From Cornus controversa (lineage: Eukaryota; Streptophyta; Magnoliopsida; Cornales; Cornaceae), in assembly GCA_026545225.1 (NCBI GenBank), contig CM048848.1:22608806-22672805 (forward strand): a stretch of DNA of 64,000 nt. Reading direction: 5' to 3'. The position numbers were made by a program, and so were the translations under genes. Shown here in pieces: positions 21,575 through 32,447 of the stretch (within the stretch, counting starts at the first letter, position 1; each line of letters opens with the position of its first letter). Under the pieces are notes generated by a model. That model ran no database searches, had not been told where the DNA came from, and saw only the letters and a list, made by a program, of their open reading frames with translations.

Positions 21575-22674
21575 CAACCGGAAGAACTTATTCTTTAAGC
21601 TGTTCAGATAAAAACAGAAATTTTCAAAAATTCTCCCTCAGACTTATACCCCACAATTTAAACTGCATGTGTGCGAATTTGTGCGGTTAAGGACAAATTT
21701 AGGGCAAGAATTGTACGCTCTCGAGTTTGGGCAATAATGTAGACCGTTCTAGCTTACTATCAAGCTTGCAAAAGCGCGGGTATTTACAATGTTAAAGTTC
21801 TTAACTACCTGCTGCATTTACCTCGGACATTTATTCGAATGATCTTCCTTTAAAAAGCAAGACATCATAGCAAGCATGCAACAATATCACAGAAAAAAAA
21901 TTGCTCTACAATGACACTCAATATAATGACTGAACATTGCATGCATATGCAAGTGGTATAGCATACCGCACCCCCAAACTTATATGCAACATTGTCCCCA
22001 ATGCTTGGACAAGAAGAGCAAGGAAAGAAGTTACCGGGATGGCAGAATGCGAGAAAAATGGAAGTCCACAGCAGCGGGCATCCTGTAAATAGAAAAATCT
22101 GCACAGAATACCAACTGGATACCACGAGCATTACAAGGAACAAAAAAATAGATAAATAGAACATAATGAAATACTTATGCACAAACAGACAATGCCAATA
22201 TCACTGTAAATCTAATGGTCTGAACTGGTGTTTCCCGATTGTCTAAGAGGTCTATGCGATAAGATATTGACTATCCAGGCGCGCTAACGTATAGCACGCA
22301 AAGGGGCTGCCTTTCTTTATTACCGCCATACTGTGTTGAAGCAATCTCAACAGTATTGGGAATTAAAACCAGGCGGTAATAAACGGAAATCATCAACTGA
22401 ATCGCATATAACAATTAGACAAGTGGTACTACATACATAGTCAAAGGATAGAGAACAGATAAATTGACGGAAAGCAAAAAGAAAAGAAAGTAAAGATAAC
22501 ACATGCCATAAAAGAAAATATAAATGTATTCCAGACAGATGAAAATGCGGTTCAGTACAAAGTGTACATGTAGGTGGAATATGCAAAAAGAAACTAAACA
22601 TGGCCAACATGGCCTATAAAAAATAAAGAAAGAAAAATGCAGAAAGTAAAGCATAAAAGGTGAATAAAGTGCAG
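20887..22674 (-). other. Long 3' untranslated region of B
   Basis: About 1.8 kb. It contains a 29-base T run (21542-21570; A run in the transcript) and the internal PPT-hairpin unit at 21969-22003. No supported gene is seen. Confidence 0.7.
21969..22003 (-). promoter_or_regulatory. Internal polypurine-tract-like unit with hairpin (B)
   Basis: On the minus strand CATTG-GGGA-CAATG, then TAAGTTTGGGGGTG, then CGGTATGC. It is equivalent to 9169-9203 and 54668-54702. Confidence 0.6.
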
Positions 22675-23922
22675 CTACTCGAGGGCAGGTGGTGGTGGCT
22701 CGGTGGGAGCAGAAGTGGAGGTGGAGGCTCGACCTGCGAACAGGAACTGCAGATCCTGCCGGAAGGCTCGGAACTCATCTAAGATCGCTCTCTGGCCCTG
22801 CACCAGAGAAGAAATGTCCGTCCGAATACCCGCCAGCTGACTCTGCGTCACCTGGACGTGCTCGTCAAAACCCTGCTGGAGCCGCTCTACGTCAGCTGCC
22901 AGACAGGAATAGCCTGTCGCTAAGATATCATGCCGCTCTGCAGCGACATCCATCTCCTCCTCCTCCATCTCCTCGTCCTCTGTCTCAGCCCCTGCTGGCT
23001 CTGCCTCATCCATCCCCACCGGGGCATCCATATCTACATCGTCTGGTGGATCACCCTGATGGTCCTGTCGCTCTAAGTGTCGCCTCACCCGATCCCACTG
23101 AGTAGATGTGAAACGGGCGGGCGGTGCCAACTGAATGCCAGTCCGACTGACCGGTATACTGGCACTGCTGAGAAAAGCGGCGATCAGGAATGGAAAGGGA
23201 AGACGCCAACTCGCTGCTCTCCTCTTCCTCTTGTTGACGAGGCCATCCCAAACTTTGTGCATCTGCCCCCAGATAAGCGATGGGACAGAAAACCAAGCGC
23301 CCGTATGGAAAGCATAGAGGCAACTGAGGAGGTCACCCCTGCGCTCGGCCACGTGCTGCAACGGACACGCGTTCTTGAGGAGAACGGTGTCCAGGAACCA
23401 ATATCTGCTCGGGCACATCGACTTGGACGTGCAGTTGTGGTTGGGCGTGGTAAACGCCCCGCCACACATGTCCATCACTATCGAGAAGAGCGTGGTATCT
23501 GCTGGGAGCGCGGCACTATAGAGTGGCTGACCGTCCGGGCCAACCATGTCCGGCGGCTGCTGGTGAGGAATGCCGAGCATATGAGCAATCCGGCTCGGCG
23601 TAATCGTGATCGTGACAGTGGCCACGGTAGTCTCGAGTGTATCTGGCACTGTGCAGGAGTACGTCATGTGCTCGTAAAAGACCTGCACTAGGCGCTCGTG
23701 TGCCATGTCGGTGGGAGGCACACATAGCCGGTCGAGGCGACGCCTCCTGAGCTCGACAACCGTCCACTCGGTGTCGGGACGCCTCTCAAACTCAGCTAAG
23801 TCGAAAACCTGCTCTGGGTGGAACTTCCGAGACCGGAAGGCTCGCCCGGGCACGTCACGAGCAGCACCGGCGGCATTTTTCACTCTCGCCATCGCCTCGG
23901 AACAGTCTGCACTGGATTCCAA
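22675..23922 (-). CDS. Athila-type third ORF product, intact (415 codons)
   Basis: The function is unknown. It occupies the place called env-like in Athila-type elements, and its N-terminal two thirds resemble the plant domain annotated as a putative plant transposon protein. From the first ATG it reads MESSADCSEA; the better start is the second Met (MARVKNAAG, 23892), because it is the start used in A and lies downstream of the proposed splice acceptor at 23907. Visible parts: conserved globular region about residues 25-280 with LDRLCVPPTDMAHERLVQVF and HMLGIPHQQPPDM, a basic KRKRR at 231-235 (possible nuclear signal), an acidic stretch at about 292-326 (EEMEEEEMD), a predicted coiled coil at about 340-395, and a proline-rich tail. 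There is no signal peptide and no convincing membrane segment, which argues against a fusion-type envelope protein. Confidence 0.8.
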   Translation of the reverse strand: MESSADCSEAMARVKNAAGAARDVPGRAFRSRKFHPEQVFDLAEFERRPDTEWTVVELRRRRLDRLCVPPTDMAHERLVQVFYEHMTYSCTVPDTLETTVATVTITITPSRIAHMLGIPHQQPPDMVGPDGQPLYSAALPADTTLFSIVMDMCGGAFTTPNHNCTSKSMCPSRYWFLDTVLLKNACPLQHVAERRGDLLSCLYAFHTGAWFSVPSLIWGQMHKVWDGLVNKRKRRAASWRLPFPFLIAAFLSSASIPVSRTGIQLAPPARFTSTQWDRVRRHLERQDHQGDPPDDVDMDAPVGMDEAEPAGAETEDEEMEEEEMDVAAERHDILATGYSCLAADVERLQQGFDEHVQVTQSQLAGIRTDISSLVQGQRAILDEFRAFRQDLQFLFAGRASTSTSAPTEPPPPALE

Positions 23923-24294
23923 AAGGTACGTAAATAAAAGATGAATTAGAAGAAAGTTAAACTACTACTAGACTAAAAGAATAAAAATAAAAATGAAGTC
24001 CTAGTCTAAGGTACTGGCAAAAACGCAAAAAGTTGCACTCGAAGAGGCAATGTGAACGGGCGCAACCGAAACGAAGGTGCCGCGGTTATACACCGAATAC
24101 TAAGCGTTTGAAATGAAGAAAATGCCAAATCCCACTCCTGCTTGAATTCCTACCCCCCCCGAAACCCACAAAAACTCGATTCAGACATCGCAATCGCAAC
24201 CATCCACCCCAACATGATCTAACTATGTTTATTTCGCTGTAAAACTATCAAAAATGGCGAGAGAATAAACAAAAAGTAGCCATGCATCACTTAC
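23907..24294 (-). other. Putative intron in the ORF3 leader of B
   Basis: The donor CACGAG|GTAAGTGATG (intron first base 24294) is a strong plant 5' splice site. The acceptor is TTTTGGAATCCAGTGCAG|ACTG, with the intron's last base at 23907. Splicing removes 388 bases and places MARVK 15 bases into the next exon. D has GAG|GTAAATAAT and GTGCAG|ACTG at matching positions. This is based on motif and position conservation only. Confidence 0.55.
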
Positions 24295-24515
24295 CTCGTG
24301 AGGAAGAAGATGAACGGCTCAACCGAAGAAAACTCCACGCGCAGCCGCGAAGAGAAGATCGCGCAGATGCTAGCGGCGGATCGGACTGCGTCGGATGGCG
24401 GCGGATGATCGGGAATGGAAGATCGAGTGCTCGGGAGTGCTTGGAGAAGGCTTGGGTCGCACAGAGGGAGAGAAGAAGTCAGATGGTCTTTTAAAATGGG
24501 AGGGAAGCCCAACGG

Positions 24516-24523
24516 TTTAAATA
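24516..24523 (-). promoter_or_regulatory. Internal TATA-like box upstream of ORF3 (B)
   Basis: On the minus strand TATTTAAA, with a perfect CACGTG (24535-24540) 11 bases upstream and the palindrome array beginning at 24554. The order array - G-box - TATA - donor - acceptor - ATG is the same in D. Confidence 0.5.
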
Positions 24524-24553
24524 GATTTTCGGCTCACGTGCAGGCTCCGCGTG

Positions 24554-24938
24554 CATTTCGATTGATCGAAATGTGCATTTCGATCAATCGAAATTTCGAT
24601 TGATCGAAATCTTGCTTCGATCAATCGAAACTAACTTCGATGGATCGAGATTGTCTCTTCGATCAATCGAACATTCCTTCTCTAAATCACATTTTTACTT
24701 TGATCAATCGAACATTTAATTGATGCAATCGAACTTTTGGTTCGATCAATCGAAATCCCATGTCGATCAATCGAAAGTTTCGATCGATCGAAGACCCATC
24801 GAAGTGCAATCGAAGAATATCACCTCTCGGGACTTTGGACTTGGCAAATCTCTGCAATTTTTCGATCAATCGAAACCAAAGTTTCGATCAATCGAAATTT
24901 TCGATTGATCGAAATCTTGGTTTCGATCAATCGAAATG
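24554..24938. repeat. Palindrome array between pol and ORF3 (B, GAAAT type)
   Basis: Inverted repeats of the form tttcgat(tg/ca)atcgaaa, clustered at 24554-24780 and 24860-24938. The flavour matches the LTR arrays of B rather than the homologous spacer arrays of A and D. The rest of the spacer (24295-24515 and 24939-25106) shows nothing else recognisable. Confidence 0.9.
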
Positions 24939-25106
24939 CTCAAAAACAGTCAGTTCAAAATATGCTTCAGGGACTTGGATATTTGGGAATTAGATACTCC
25001 ATTGCTTAGATACAAACCTACTTTGGATAAAAGGGACACCATGGAAGCTTCAGAGCGACCATGGCTTCGCCACCTTACACATCTATGGCGCGACGTCCGG
25101 ATCAGC

Positions 25107-27869
25107 TCACGAGTCAAAATACACGGGATCCGTCAAAGTGACGACATCCACGTATTCGGTGGTGACTTGGTCATCCACGCACACTTTTAAGCGCTGCCCG
25201 TTTACTTTGAACATCGAGCCATCTTTCAAGTCCTTCAATTCCACCGCTCCGTGGGGGGCGACGGAATTAACCAAAAATGGACCATCCCAACGGGAGCGAA
25301 GTTTTTCGGGAAACAAATGGAGGCGCGAGTTGTACAACCAAACTTTTTGGCCCGGCAAAAATGTTTTGACTCGAATATTACGATCATGAAAGGCTTTGGA
25401 CCTTGCCTTATAGACTTTCGCATTCTCATACGCGTCATGTCGCAATTCTTCCAATTCATTTAATTGAAGCTTTCGATTAGATCCGGCCATTTGCATGTTA
25501 AAATTGAAAGTCTTGGTGGCCCACATAGCCTTGTGCTCCAATTCAACCGGAAGATGGCACGCCTTGCCATAAACTAACCGATAAGGTGACATTCCAATGG
25601 GAGTTTTATATGCGGTTCGGTATGCCCATAATGCGTCGTTTAGTCGCAATGACCAATCCTTCCGGTCAGGCCGAACAGTTTTCTGAAGAATGTTCTTAAT
25701 CTCCCTATTGGATACTTCTACTTGGCCACTAGTTTGAGGATGGTAGGGGGTGGCTACTTTGTGTGTGACGGAGTATTTGAGAAGCAAGGTTCGAAGGAAC
25801 CGGTTACAGAAATGCTTACCTCCGTCACTGATGATGGCCCGAGGTGTACCAAACCGGCTAAAAATGTTAGCTTGAATGAATTTAACCACGACTGCGTGAT
25901 CATTGGTTTTGGTAGCAACGGCCTCTATCCACTTAGATACGTAGTCCACCGCCACAAGTATGTACTCATGACCAGTAGAGGGTGGAAATGGTCCCATGAA
26001 GTCAATGCCCCACACATCAAATATTTCAATGACAAGAATAGGGTTAAGAGGCATCATGTCCTTCCGAGACATCGCACCGAGGCGCTGACATCGCTCACAA
26101 GAGCGGCAGAATGAATATGCATCCCGATGAAGTGTCGGCCAGAAAAATCCGCATTGAAGAATTTTTGCTGCGGTTTTCTTAGCACTAAAGTGTCCCCCAC
26201 AAGCGAGTGTATGACAAAATTTAAGAATGCTTTGGAATTCACTGTTGGGTACACACTTACGAATTATTTGATCGGGGCAGTATTTGAACAATTGAGGATC
26301 GTCCCAATAATATGATCGTGATTGGGAGAGAAAACGATCCTTCTCTTGTTTGGTCCAAGAAGATGGTATTTTACCGGTTGCCAAGTAATTAACCACATCC
26401 GCATACCAAGGGATACTCTCTTGAGAGATGACAAAGAGTTGTTCATCCGGGAAGGATTCACAAACTGGAATGGAATTGTGGAGGGATTCAACAAGAATTC
26501 TAGAAAGGTGGTCAGCTACCACATTTTCAGTTCCCTTTTTGTCTCTAATCTCAAAATTGAACTCTTGCAACAAGAGTATCCATCGGATCAACCTAGGCTT
26601 AGTGTACTTTTTCGCCAAAAGATGCCGGAGGGCAGCATGGTCCGAATAGACAATGACCTTTGAACCTAATAAATAAGCTCGAAATTCTTCTAATGCAAAT
26701 ACTACCGCAAGCAATTCCTTTTCCGTTGTGGTATAATTGATTTGAGCCTCGGAAAGGGTTTTACTTGCGTAATAGATGACATGTGGCAGTTTGTCTACTC
26801 GTTGCCCCAAGACCGCACCCATGGCATAGTCGGATGCATCACACATAATCTCAAATGGGAGAGCCCAATTTGGAGGGATTAGAATTGGAGCGGTTGTAAG
26901 CATGGCGCGGAGTTTTTCAAAAGCGTCAAGGCACGCTTCATCAAAGGTAAAGCAAGACTCTTTTTCAAGAAGGCGACACAAAGGCCGAGAAATCTTGCTA
27001 AAGTCTTTGATGAAACGGCGATAAAAGCCCGCATGCCCAAGGAATGAACGAATCTCTCTCACCGTGGATGGTGGAGAAAGTTTGGAAATGAGCTCAACCT
27101 TGGCTTTATCAACCTCTATTCCTCGCTTTGACACAATATGCCCTAGGACAATACCCTCTTGAACCATAAAGTGACTCTTTTCCCAACTAAGAATTAGGTT
27201 GGTTTCTTGACATCTTTTGAGAACACAAGCTAGATTTTGGAGGCATGATTCATATGAAGGTCCAAAAATGGAAAAATCATCCATGAACACTTCTAAGAAT
27301 TTTTCCACCATGTCCGAGAAGATAGATATCATACACCGTTGAAAAGTTGCCGGTGCATTGCACAACCCAAAGGGCATGCGTCTATAAGCAAATGTGCCGA
27401 AGGGACATGTAAAGGTGGTTTTCTCTTGGTCCCTCGGGTCTATAGCAACCTGATTATAGCCGGAATATCCATCCAAAAAGCAATAAAAGCTTTGCCCGGC
27501 CAATCTCTCCAATATTTGATCAATGAATGGGAGGGGGAAGTGATCTTTCCGAGTGGCTGAATTTAATTTCCTATAATCAATGCACACTCTCCATCCTGTG
27601 GTGGTGCGTTGGGGAACTAATTCACCCTTATCATTAGGTTGCACCGTAATACCAGACTTCTTTGGGACCACTTGAGTGGGACTAACCCACTGGCTATCAG
27701 AGATGGGGTATATGATCCCCGCATCTAGTAACTTCACCACCTCCTTCATGACAACGTCCTTCATATTTGGATTTAATCGACGTTGTGCTTCCCTTGAGGT
27801 CTTAGCATCCTCTTCCAAGTGTATGCGATGCATACAAACAGAAGGGTCTATTCCCTTAAGATCTACCAC
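25107..27869 (-). CDS. pol: Athila-like pol: reverse transcriptase, RNase H, integrase (element B)
   Basis: This copies element RNA into DNA and integrates it. Residues are counted from Met at 27869 (920 aa). [13 protein letters not shown] with Asp133, and FMDD at 195-198. RNase H: catalytic candidates Asp344, Glu385, Asp410 and Asp453. Integrase: zinc finger with His553/His560 and Cys588/591/594; catalytic triad Asp623, Asp682 and Glu718, with 35 residues between the last two (classic DD35E); then a GPF-type module at WDGPF 861-865. No chromodomain is seen. The frame is continuous with gag-pro upstream except for one TAG at 27872-27867 region, just before SVVDLKG, where A and D have tryptophan. 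The listed Met is internal, so the true protein is the C-terminal part of a gag-pol polyprotein. Confidence 0.93.
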   Translation of the reverse strand: MVDLKGIDPSVCMHRIHLEEDAKTSREAQRRLNPNMKDVVMKEVVKLLDAGIIYPISDSQWVSPTQVVPKKSGITVQPNDKGELVPQRTTTGWRVCIDYRKLNSATRKDHFPLPFIDQILERLAGQSFYCFLDGYSGYNQVAIDPRDQEKTTFTCPFGTFAYRRMPFGLCNAPATFQRCMISIFSDMVEKFLEVFMDDFSIFGPSYESCLQNLACVLKRCQETNLILSWEKSHFMVQEGIVLGHIVSKRGIEVDKAKVELISKLSPPSTVREIRSFLGHAGFYRRFIKDFSKISRPLCRLLEKESCFTFDEACLDAFEKLRAMLTTAPILIPPNWALPFEIMCDASDYAMGAVLGQRVDKLPHVIYYASKTLSEAQINYTTTEKELLAVVFALEEFRAYLLGSKVIVYSDHAALRHLLAKKYTKPRLIRWILLLQEFNFEIRDKKGTENVVADHLSRILVESLHNSIPVCESFPDEQLFVISQESIPWYADVVNYLATGKIPSSWTKQEKDRFLSQSRSYYWDDPQLFKYCPDQIIRKCVPNSEFQSILKFCHTLACGGHFSAKKTAAKILQCGFFWPTLHRDAYSFCRSCERCQRLGAMSRKDMMPLNPILVIEIFDVWGIDFMGPFPPSTGHEYILVAVDYVSKWIEAVATKTNDHAVVVKFIQANIFSRFGTPRAIISDGGKHFCNRFLRTLLLKYSVTHKVATPYHPQTSGQVEVSNREIKNILQKTVRPDRKDWSLRLNDALWAYRTAYKTPIGMSPYRLVYGKACHLPVELEHKAMWATKTFNFNMQMAGSNRKLQLNELEELRHDAYENAKVYKARSKAFHDRNIRVKTFLPGQKVWLYNSRLHLFPEKLRSRWDGPFLVNSVAPHGAVELKDLKDGSMFKVNGQRLKVCVDDQVTTEYVDVVTLTDPVYFDS

Positions 27870-27872
27870 ACT

Positions 27873-30740
27873 CTATCCTATTGCTTCTTTGTGCTCTTTG
27901 AGCACCTTTATGAGTTCCAATTCTTGAGCATTTGTGAGATTGGAAGCAATAATGACTGGAAGGGTCTCATTTGCGCCCAAGAAAACATACTTGAGTGTAG
28001 CTGGAAGAGGCTTGAGCTCAAGTTGTGGTGGGGAAATTAAAGAAGGAGTTTGGGGAGTTTTGGACAAAGGGGGCAAGGGTTCTCTCGGCACTCTCCACTT
28101 AGGCAAATCCATGACAGTATTAACATCGAGCATGGAATTGACTTCACATATGGATTGCTCAATGTCAAAATCGTCATAGTTAAAATGATTTAAACATGCC
28201 TCTAAAGGGTCCGTGGAAAGAATAGAAGGAAGTGCTTCTTGAACAAGGTCGTCCACAACATCGACACAAAAGTACTCACTTTCATCGTCGGGTGTGTGGT
28301 GGGAAGCATTGAAGATGTTCAAGCGGACTTTCATATTCCCAAAAGAGATGTCCATCACTCCAGTATGGCAATTAACGCAAGCGTTTTCCGTAGCCAAGAA
28401 TGGACGACCTAGAATGATAGGAATATGATGATTCGGATTTTGGACCGGTTCCGTGTCAAGGACTATGAAGTCCACCGGAAAATAGAATTTGTCCACTTGA
28501 ATGATGACATCCTCAATGATGCCATGTGGTTGCTTCACCGAACGGTCGGCAAGTTGCAACACCACCGTGGTATGCTTGAGTTCCCCCAAACCTAGTTGTT
28601 GGTAGACTGAGAATGGAAGCAAATTGACACTAGCCCCTAGGTCAAGAAGTGCTTTTTCAAAAGATTGATTTCCGATGGTGCACGAAATGGTCGGAGCACC
28701 CGGATCTTTGAATTTAGGAGGGGCTTGGTGTTGGAAAATGGAGCTTATGTGCTCAGTTAAGAGGACTTTCTTAGGAACATTATTCCTAGATTTGCGCTTT
28801 TGAGTGCATAAGTCCTTCAAGAATTTCGTATAGGAGGGAATTTGTCGAATAGCATCAAGGAGAGGGAGATTGATCTTTACTTGTTTGAAGATCTCCATCA
28901 TGTCTTGGATTTTCTCTCCTTGCTTCCCGAAATGAGAAGGTTCCTTTAATCGTTGAGGAAAAGGAACCGGAGGTTTATAAGAGGTGTCAAGATTTGGAAT
29001 CGATGGTGACATAACTTCACTTGCCTTTCCTTTTGGATTTGAAGGGGTATTTTGCAAATTTGGATTTAACGGAAACAATTTTGGATTTAATTGGGATTCT
29101 TTTGGATTTTTAGGTTGCTCTTGAAATTCCTTTCTCTCTTCCTCCCCTACCTTGGAGTTAATGATTTTTCCACTCCTCAAGGTTGTGATTGATTGAACTT
29201 GCTCTGGAGGAGCATTACAAGTTGAAGATGATGGATCTTCAATCAAATGCACACCCTTGGGATTCGCCACCGGTTGACTTGGCAACTTACCTTCCTCCCT
29301 TCTGTTTAAGGCATTAGCTAGTTGTCCGATTTGAGCTTCTAACCTAGCCATAGATTGAGCATTGGCCTCAAGCTTAGAGATTGATTGGGAGTGAGTTTGC
29401 AATAAGCGGGTGTTGGCCTCAAGATTGCTTATCACTCGTTCTTCAAAGCTTTGGCTTATTGGAGGAGGTGGTGGTTGTTGGTAATTTGATCTTTGATTGT
29501 AAGGTTGAGGGTTTGGCCTATAATGAGGCTGTTGAGATTGGGGATTAAAAGAATTTTGCCCTTGGAAAGGGGGACTTGATTCTTGATTCTTCCATGAAAA
29601 AGCTGGATGATTCTTGTAACCAGGATTGTACGTGTTCGAATATGGATCATTCATTTGTTTAGCGTACAAGGCATTCGCTTGCTCTTGAGCATAATCGGGA
29701 GATTGCCCGGCAATAGGACAATCTCGCACAAAATGCGAAGTGCTATAGCAAAACGAACACCCCTCCTGATTTTGGACAGATTGGTTAGGAATAGGTAGCC
29801 CATTTTTCATGATTAAATCCATTTTTCGGGACAAGGCTTCTACATGCATGGCTACCTCATCTACCCGTGAAATCTCATGCACTCCTCTACAAGGTTGGGT
29901 GGCCTTCCCTTTCCTAGTGGAGGAGCGTTGAGCTGAATTGTTGCTTAGGGTTTGAAAGAGTTTCCATGCCTCATCGGGGCTTTTCAAGAGGTACCCACCC
30001 CCACACGCGGAGTCTATCATTTGTCTATGTTGCTCACTCACCCCATCATAAAAACTTTGCACTAGCTGCCATTTTGGGACAGCATGATGCGGACAAGATT
30101 TTAACAGATCTTTTAACCTCTCCCACGTCTCATGGAATTGTTCTTGGTCAATTTGGGTGAATCCGGTGATTGCTCGCCGAATATCACTTGTCTTACCCAT
30201 TGGGAAGTATTTTTTTAAGAACTCTATTTGCATTTCCGCCCAAGAATGGATTGAGTTGGGTTCTAGGGAATTGAACCAACTTCTAGCCTTATCTTTTAGG
30301 GAAAATGGAAACATACGTAGCTTTAGATCATCTTCCGTAAAGTGTGGTACACGAATGGTGGAACACACGGAAAAGAAGTAATCTAAGTGCCAGTATGGAT
30401 CCTCATTAGGAAGACCGTGAAAGCTGTTAAGAAGGTTGAGGGTGGAGGACTTTATTTCAAATTGATTTGCCGCTACATCCAGAAATTGAATACACGAAGG
30501 TACTTCAAATGTAGTCGGAAGGTAAAAGTCCATAAGCAACTCTCCTTGAGGAGGTGGTGGTGGAGGCGGTTGTTCATGATTAAAAGGAGGTAGACCGGGA
30601 GGTTGTCTCTCATTTGGTTCCATGTTTTCAGTTCTAGGCAAAATAGGGTCCCTAGAGGTTCCTCTACGTTGTCTAAGTGTTCGTTCAAGTTCACTATTAC
30701 AAGGAAGCAAAGGAAGTGACAATGACCGTCTACCTAGCAT
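27873..30740 (-). CDS. gag-pro: Athila-like gag-protease polyprotein (element B)
   Basis: 955 codons from MLGRRSLSLP. The capsid core lies at about residues 90-235 (LLNSFHGLPNEDP, RSWFNSLEPNSIHSW). The zinc knuckle C-x2-C-x4-H-x4-C is at Cys328, Cys331, His336 and Cys341. A Q/P-rich linker follows (about 400-430), then a coiled coil at about 433-492. The aspartic protease has active site LLDLGAS with Asp700, and ILGRPFLAT at 786-794. The frame stops at an amber codon after KEAIG. In A and D this codon is tryptophan (TGG), so a G-to-A change explains it. Gag, protease and pol are therefore one frame of about 1,876 sense codons in the parental element, with no frameshift site. Confidence 0.92.
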   Translation of the reverse strand: MLGRRSLSLPLLPCNSELERTLRQRRGTSRDPILPRTENMEPNERQPPGLPPFNHEQPPPPPPPQGELLMDFYLPTTFEVPSCIQFLDVAANQFEIKSSTLNLLNSFHGLPNEDPYWHLDYFFSVCSTIRVPHFTEDDLKLRMFPFSLKDKARSWFNSLEPNSIHSWAEMQIEFLKKYFPMGKTSDIRRAITGFTQIDQEQFHETWERLKDLLKSCPHHAVPKWQLVQSFYDGVSEQHRQMIDSACGGGYLLKSPDEAWKLFQTLSNNSAQRSSTRKGKATQPCRGVHEISRVDEVAMHVEALSRKMDLIMKNGLPIPNQSVQNQEGCSFCYSTSHFVRDCPIAGQSPDYAQEQANALYAKQMNDPYSNTYNPGYKNHPAFSWKNQESSPPFQGQNSFNPQSQQPHYRPNPQPYNQRSNYQQPPPPPISQSFEERVISNLEANTRLLQTHSQSISKLEANAQSMARLEAQIGQLANALNRREEGKLPSQPVANPKGVHLIEDPSSSTCNAPPEQVQSITTLRSGKIINSKVGEEERKEFQEQPKNPKESQLNPKLFPLNPNLQNTPSNPKGKASEVMSPSIPNLDTSYKPPVPFPQRLKEPSHFGKQGEKIQDMMEIFKQVKINLPLLDAIRQIPSYTKFLKDLCTQKRKSRNNVPKKVLLTEHISSIFQHQAPPKFKDPGAPTISCTIGNQSFEKALLDLGASVNLLPFSVYQQLGLGELKHTTVVLQLADRSVKQPHGIIEDVIIQVDKFYFPVDFIVLDTEPVQNPNHHIPIILGRPFLATENACVNCHTGVMDISFGNMKVRLNIFNASHHTPDDESEYFCVDVVDDLVQEALPSILSTDPLEACLNHFNYDDFDIEQSICEVNSMLDVNTVMDLPKWRVPREPLPPLSKTPQTPSLISPPQLELKPLPATLKYVFLGANETLPVIIASNLTNAQELELIKVLKEHKEAIG

Positions 30741-31005
30741 GCATTAACAATTGAACAACACCTCTACACACAAAGTAACAATCATATATACAAAAGAATG
30801 TGAATGATTCAAACCACCAAGTTTTTGAAGTTATACTCACAAAGGGTTCCAATTTGAATTCTTTTAGATGCCCGCAATGTGGTATACCTAAAATCAAGAA
30901 GTTTGAGATGTAAGAACAAGATATATACAAAAAAAAGAATGAAAGAATTTCTAGCCTAAGAATTAAACCAGATTTAATCTTCCAATGGCGACAATTAAAC
31001 CGTAG
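30741..31005 (-). other. Leader of B between PBS and gag
   Basis: About 265 bp of non-coding leader, collinear with the leaders of A and D. An open frame of 117 codons overlaps the LTR border but is not conserved in the other two elements. Confidence 0.5.
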
Positions 31006-31023
31006 TCCCCGGCAACGGCACCA
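31006..31023 (-). promoter_or_regulatory. Primer-binding site of B (tRNA-Asp type)
   Basis: On the minus strand TGGTGCCGTTGCCGGGGA, one mismatch from the complement of the plant tRNA-Asp 3' end, 6 bases from the LTR end. Confidence 0.85.
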
Positions 31024-31029
31024 AAATTT

Positions 31030-32447
31030 TGATGTGGTCGGAACTAAATTATATTGCAAGCTTAATTTTGCCCTTTTTATCAAAATATAATTTAACCACT
31101 CGCAAGAGCACGAATCTTTGTAGATAAGGTTCTATGTAGAGGGTATCGATCCCACGAGGACTAGTCGTTAATTGTCATAGAGAAAGATTAATTCTACTTT
31201 AATTCTAAAAAAACAGGTTTTTGGTTTTGTGTTTAAGGCTATTGCATAAAGGAAATGACAATAAAATTAAAGAGTAAAGTTGGGAGAGAGAACTAGGGTT
31301 GGTTTCCACCACTAGCCATTCACATGTTCATAAGTGTAGCAAGCAAGGGATTCATTAATTAAATGCCTAACAATGTCATTAGGCTTGTGACCTCAATGAC
31401 ATATCAAAAGATCAATGTGTGTGCTAACCTATCATAATCTATCTTCAACAAGCATAGCTCTTCAACCTAACTAACTACCTACTTACTCTACTCTCTAAGT
31501 GAACACTACATGCATCCAAACTACCTTGTCTTGGCATGGTCTATACAAACTAGCATCACACATTCATTTAACCACCATTATCTAGCCATCATTTGCACTT
31601 CTTGTGGAATATGCAAATGTTGTGCATTCAAGTGACAAAACCTACTCTAAGACAAGAATAAATTCCATATCAAATGAATATATAAAAGAAATGTATTTGT
31701 GTACATAATCACTAGGCTAAATAATCAACATTTAATTACAAGTCCCAAGAGCTACAAAGATGAACAAGTTTACATGGCTAGGGGTTGAAACCAACACCCT
31801 AGTAGAAGAGTTAGTTGCTCATGGTTGCCTTGCACCCTTCCATTGATGAAGAGAATGAAGCTTCTTGGTCTGGTTCAGCTATCCTCTTCCTCTCCCGAAG
31901 GTCTCTCTACTGATCTTCTTGTGTGTCTTGAGAGATATGAGATATGTGGCTTTTTGGTGCTTTTTGTATGCTTTTTGGCTCCTTTGGGCCCACCATATAT
32001 ATATATATATCATTATATATATCTCTTGTATCAAGAAGGCCCCCAAAAGTCTTGTTCAAGTCAGACAATCCCCCTAAGTCGTGAAAAAAGGGGGATTTTG
32101 TTGCAAGTGGGAGAGCAGGTGAGCAAGTGGCCAAGTGGGCTCTGCAGCATTTCGATTGATCGAAATTGCATTTCGATTGATCGAGATTTCGATCAATCGA
32201 AATGAGATTTCAATTAATCGAAATTTCGATTGATCGAAATCCAAATTTCGATTGATCGAAATGCCTTGGCAACATTTTCTGATTTCATCTCTTGACTGCA
32301 GAAAGCTTCCAACTTTGCTCCATTTACTCCAATACCTGCAATACATCAAAAACACAAAAATACCGTAAACATATCTCGGTAAACGCAAAAACGGAACTAA
32401 CATATGCAATAAAGAGGGTTCAAATGCATAGAATTGAACACTTATCA
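31030..32447 (-). repeat. Right (5') LTR of element B
   Basis: 1418 bp, the same length as the left LTR, with about six substitutions by eye. Two of them fall in one palindrome arm (ttcaattaatcg against ttcgatcaatcg). It contains a GAAAT-type palindrome array at 32148-32262. Confidence 0.95.
32148..32262. repeat. Palindrome array in the B right LTR (GAAAT type)
   Basis: Copy of 20549-20663, with the two substitutions noted in one unit. Confidence 0.9.

Larger units (their letters stand above)
19431..32447 (-). mobile_element. Athila-like Ty3 retrotransposon B, complete and nearly intact (13,017 bp)
   Basis: B has 1418 bp LTRs at both ends (19431-20848 and 31030-32447), equal in length and differing by eye at only about six positions, so the insertion is young. 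On the minus strand: PBS with one mismatch (31006-31023), gag-pro-pol as one frame from 30740 to 25107 with a single amber codon, spacer with palindrome array, TATA-like box and intron, intact ORF3 (23922-22675), long tail, PPT. All catalytic residues are present. Apart from the amber codon it looks competent. Confidence 0.95.

Noticed and set aside
27867..27872. Amber codon between protease and RT of B as programmed readthrough
   Set aside because: A and D have tryptophan there, the position is not at a gag-pol border, and a single G-to-A change explains it.
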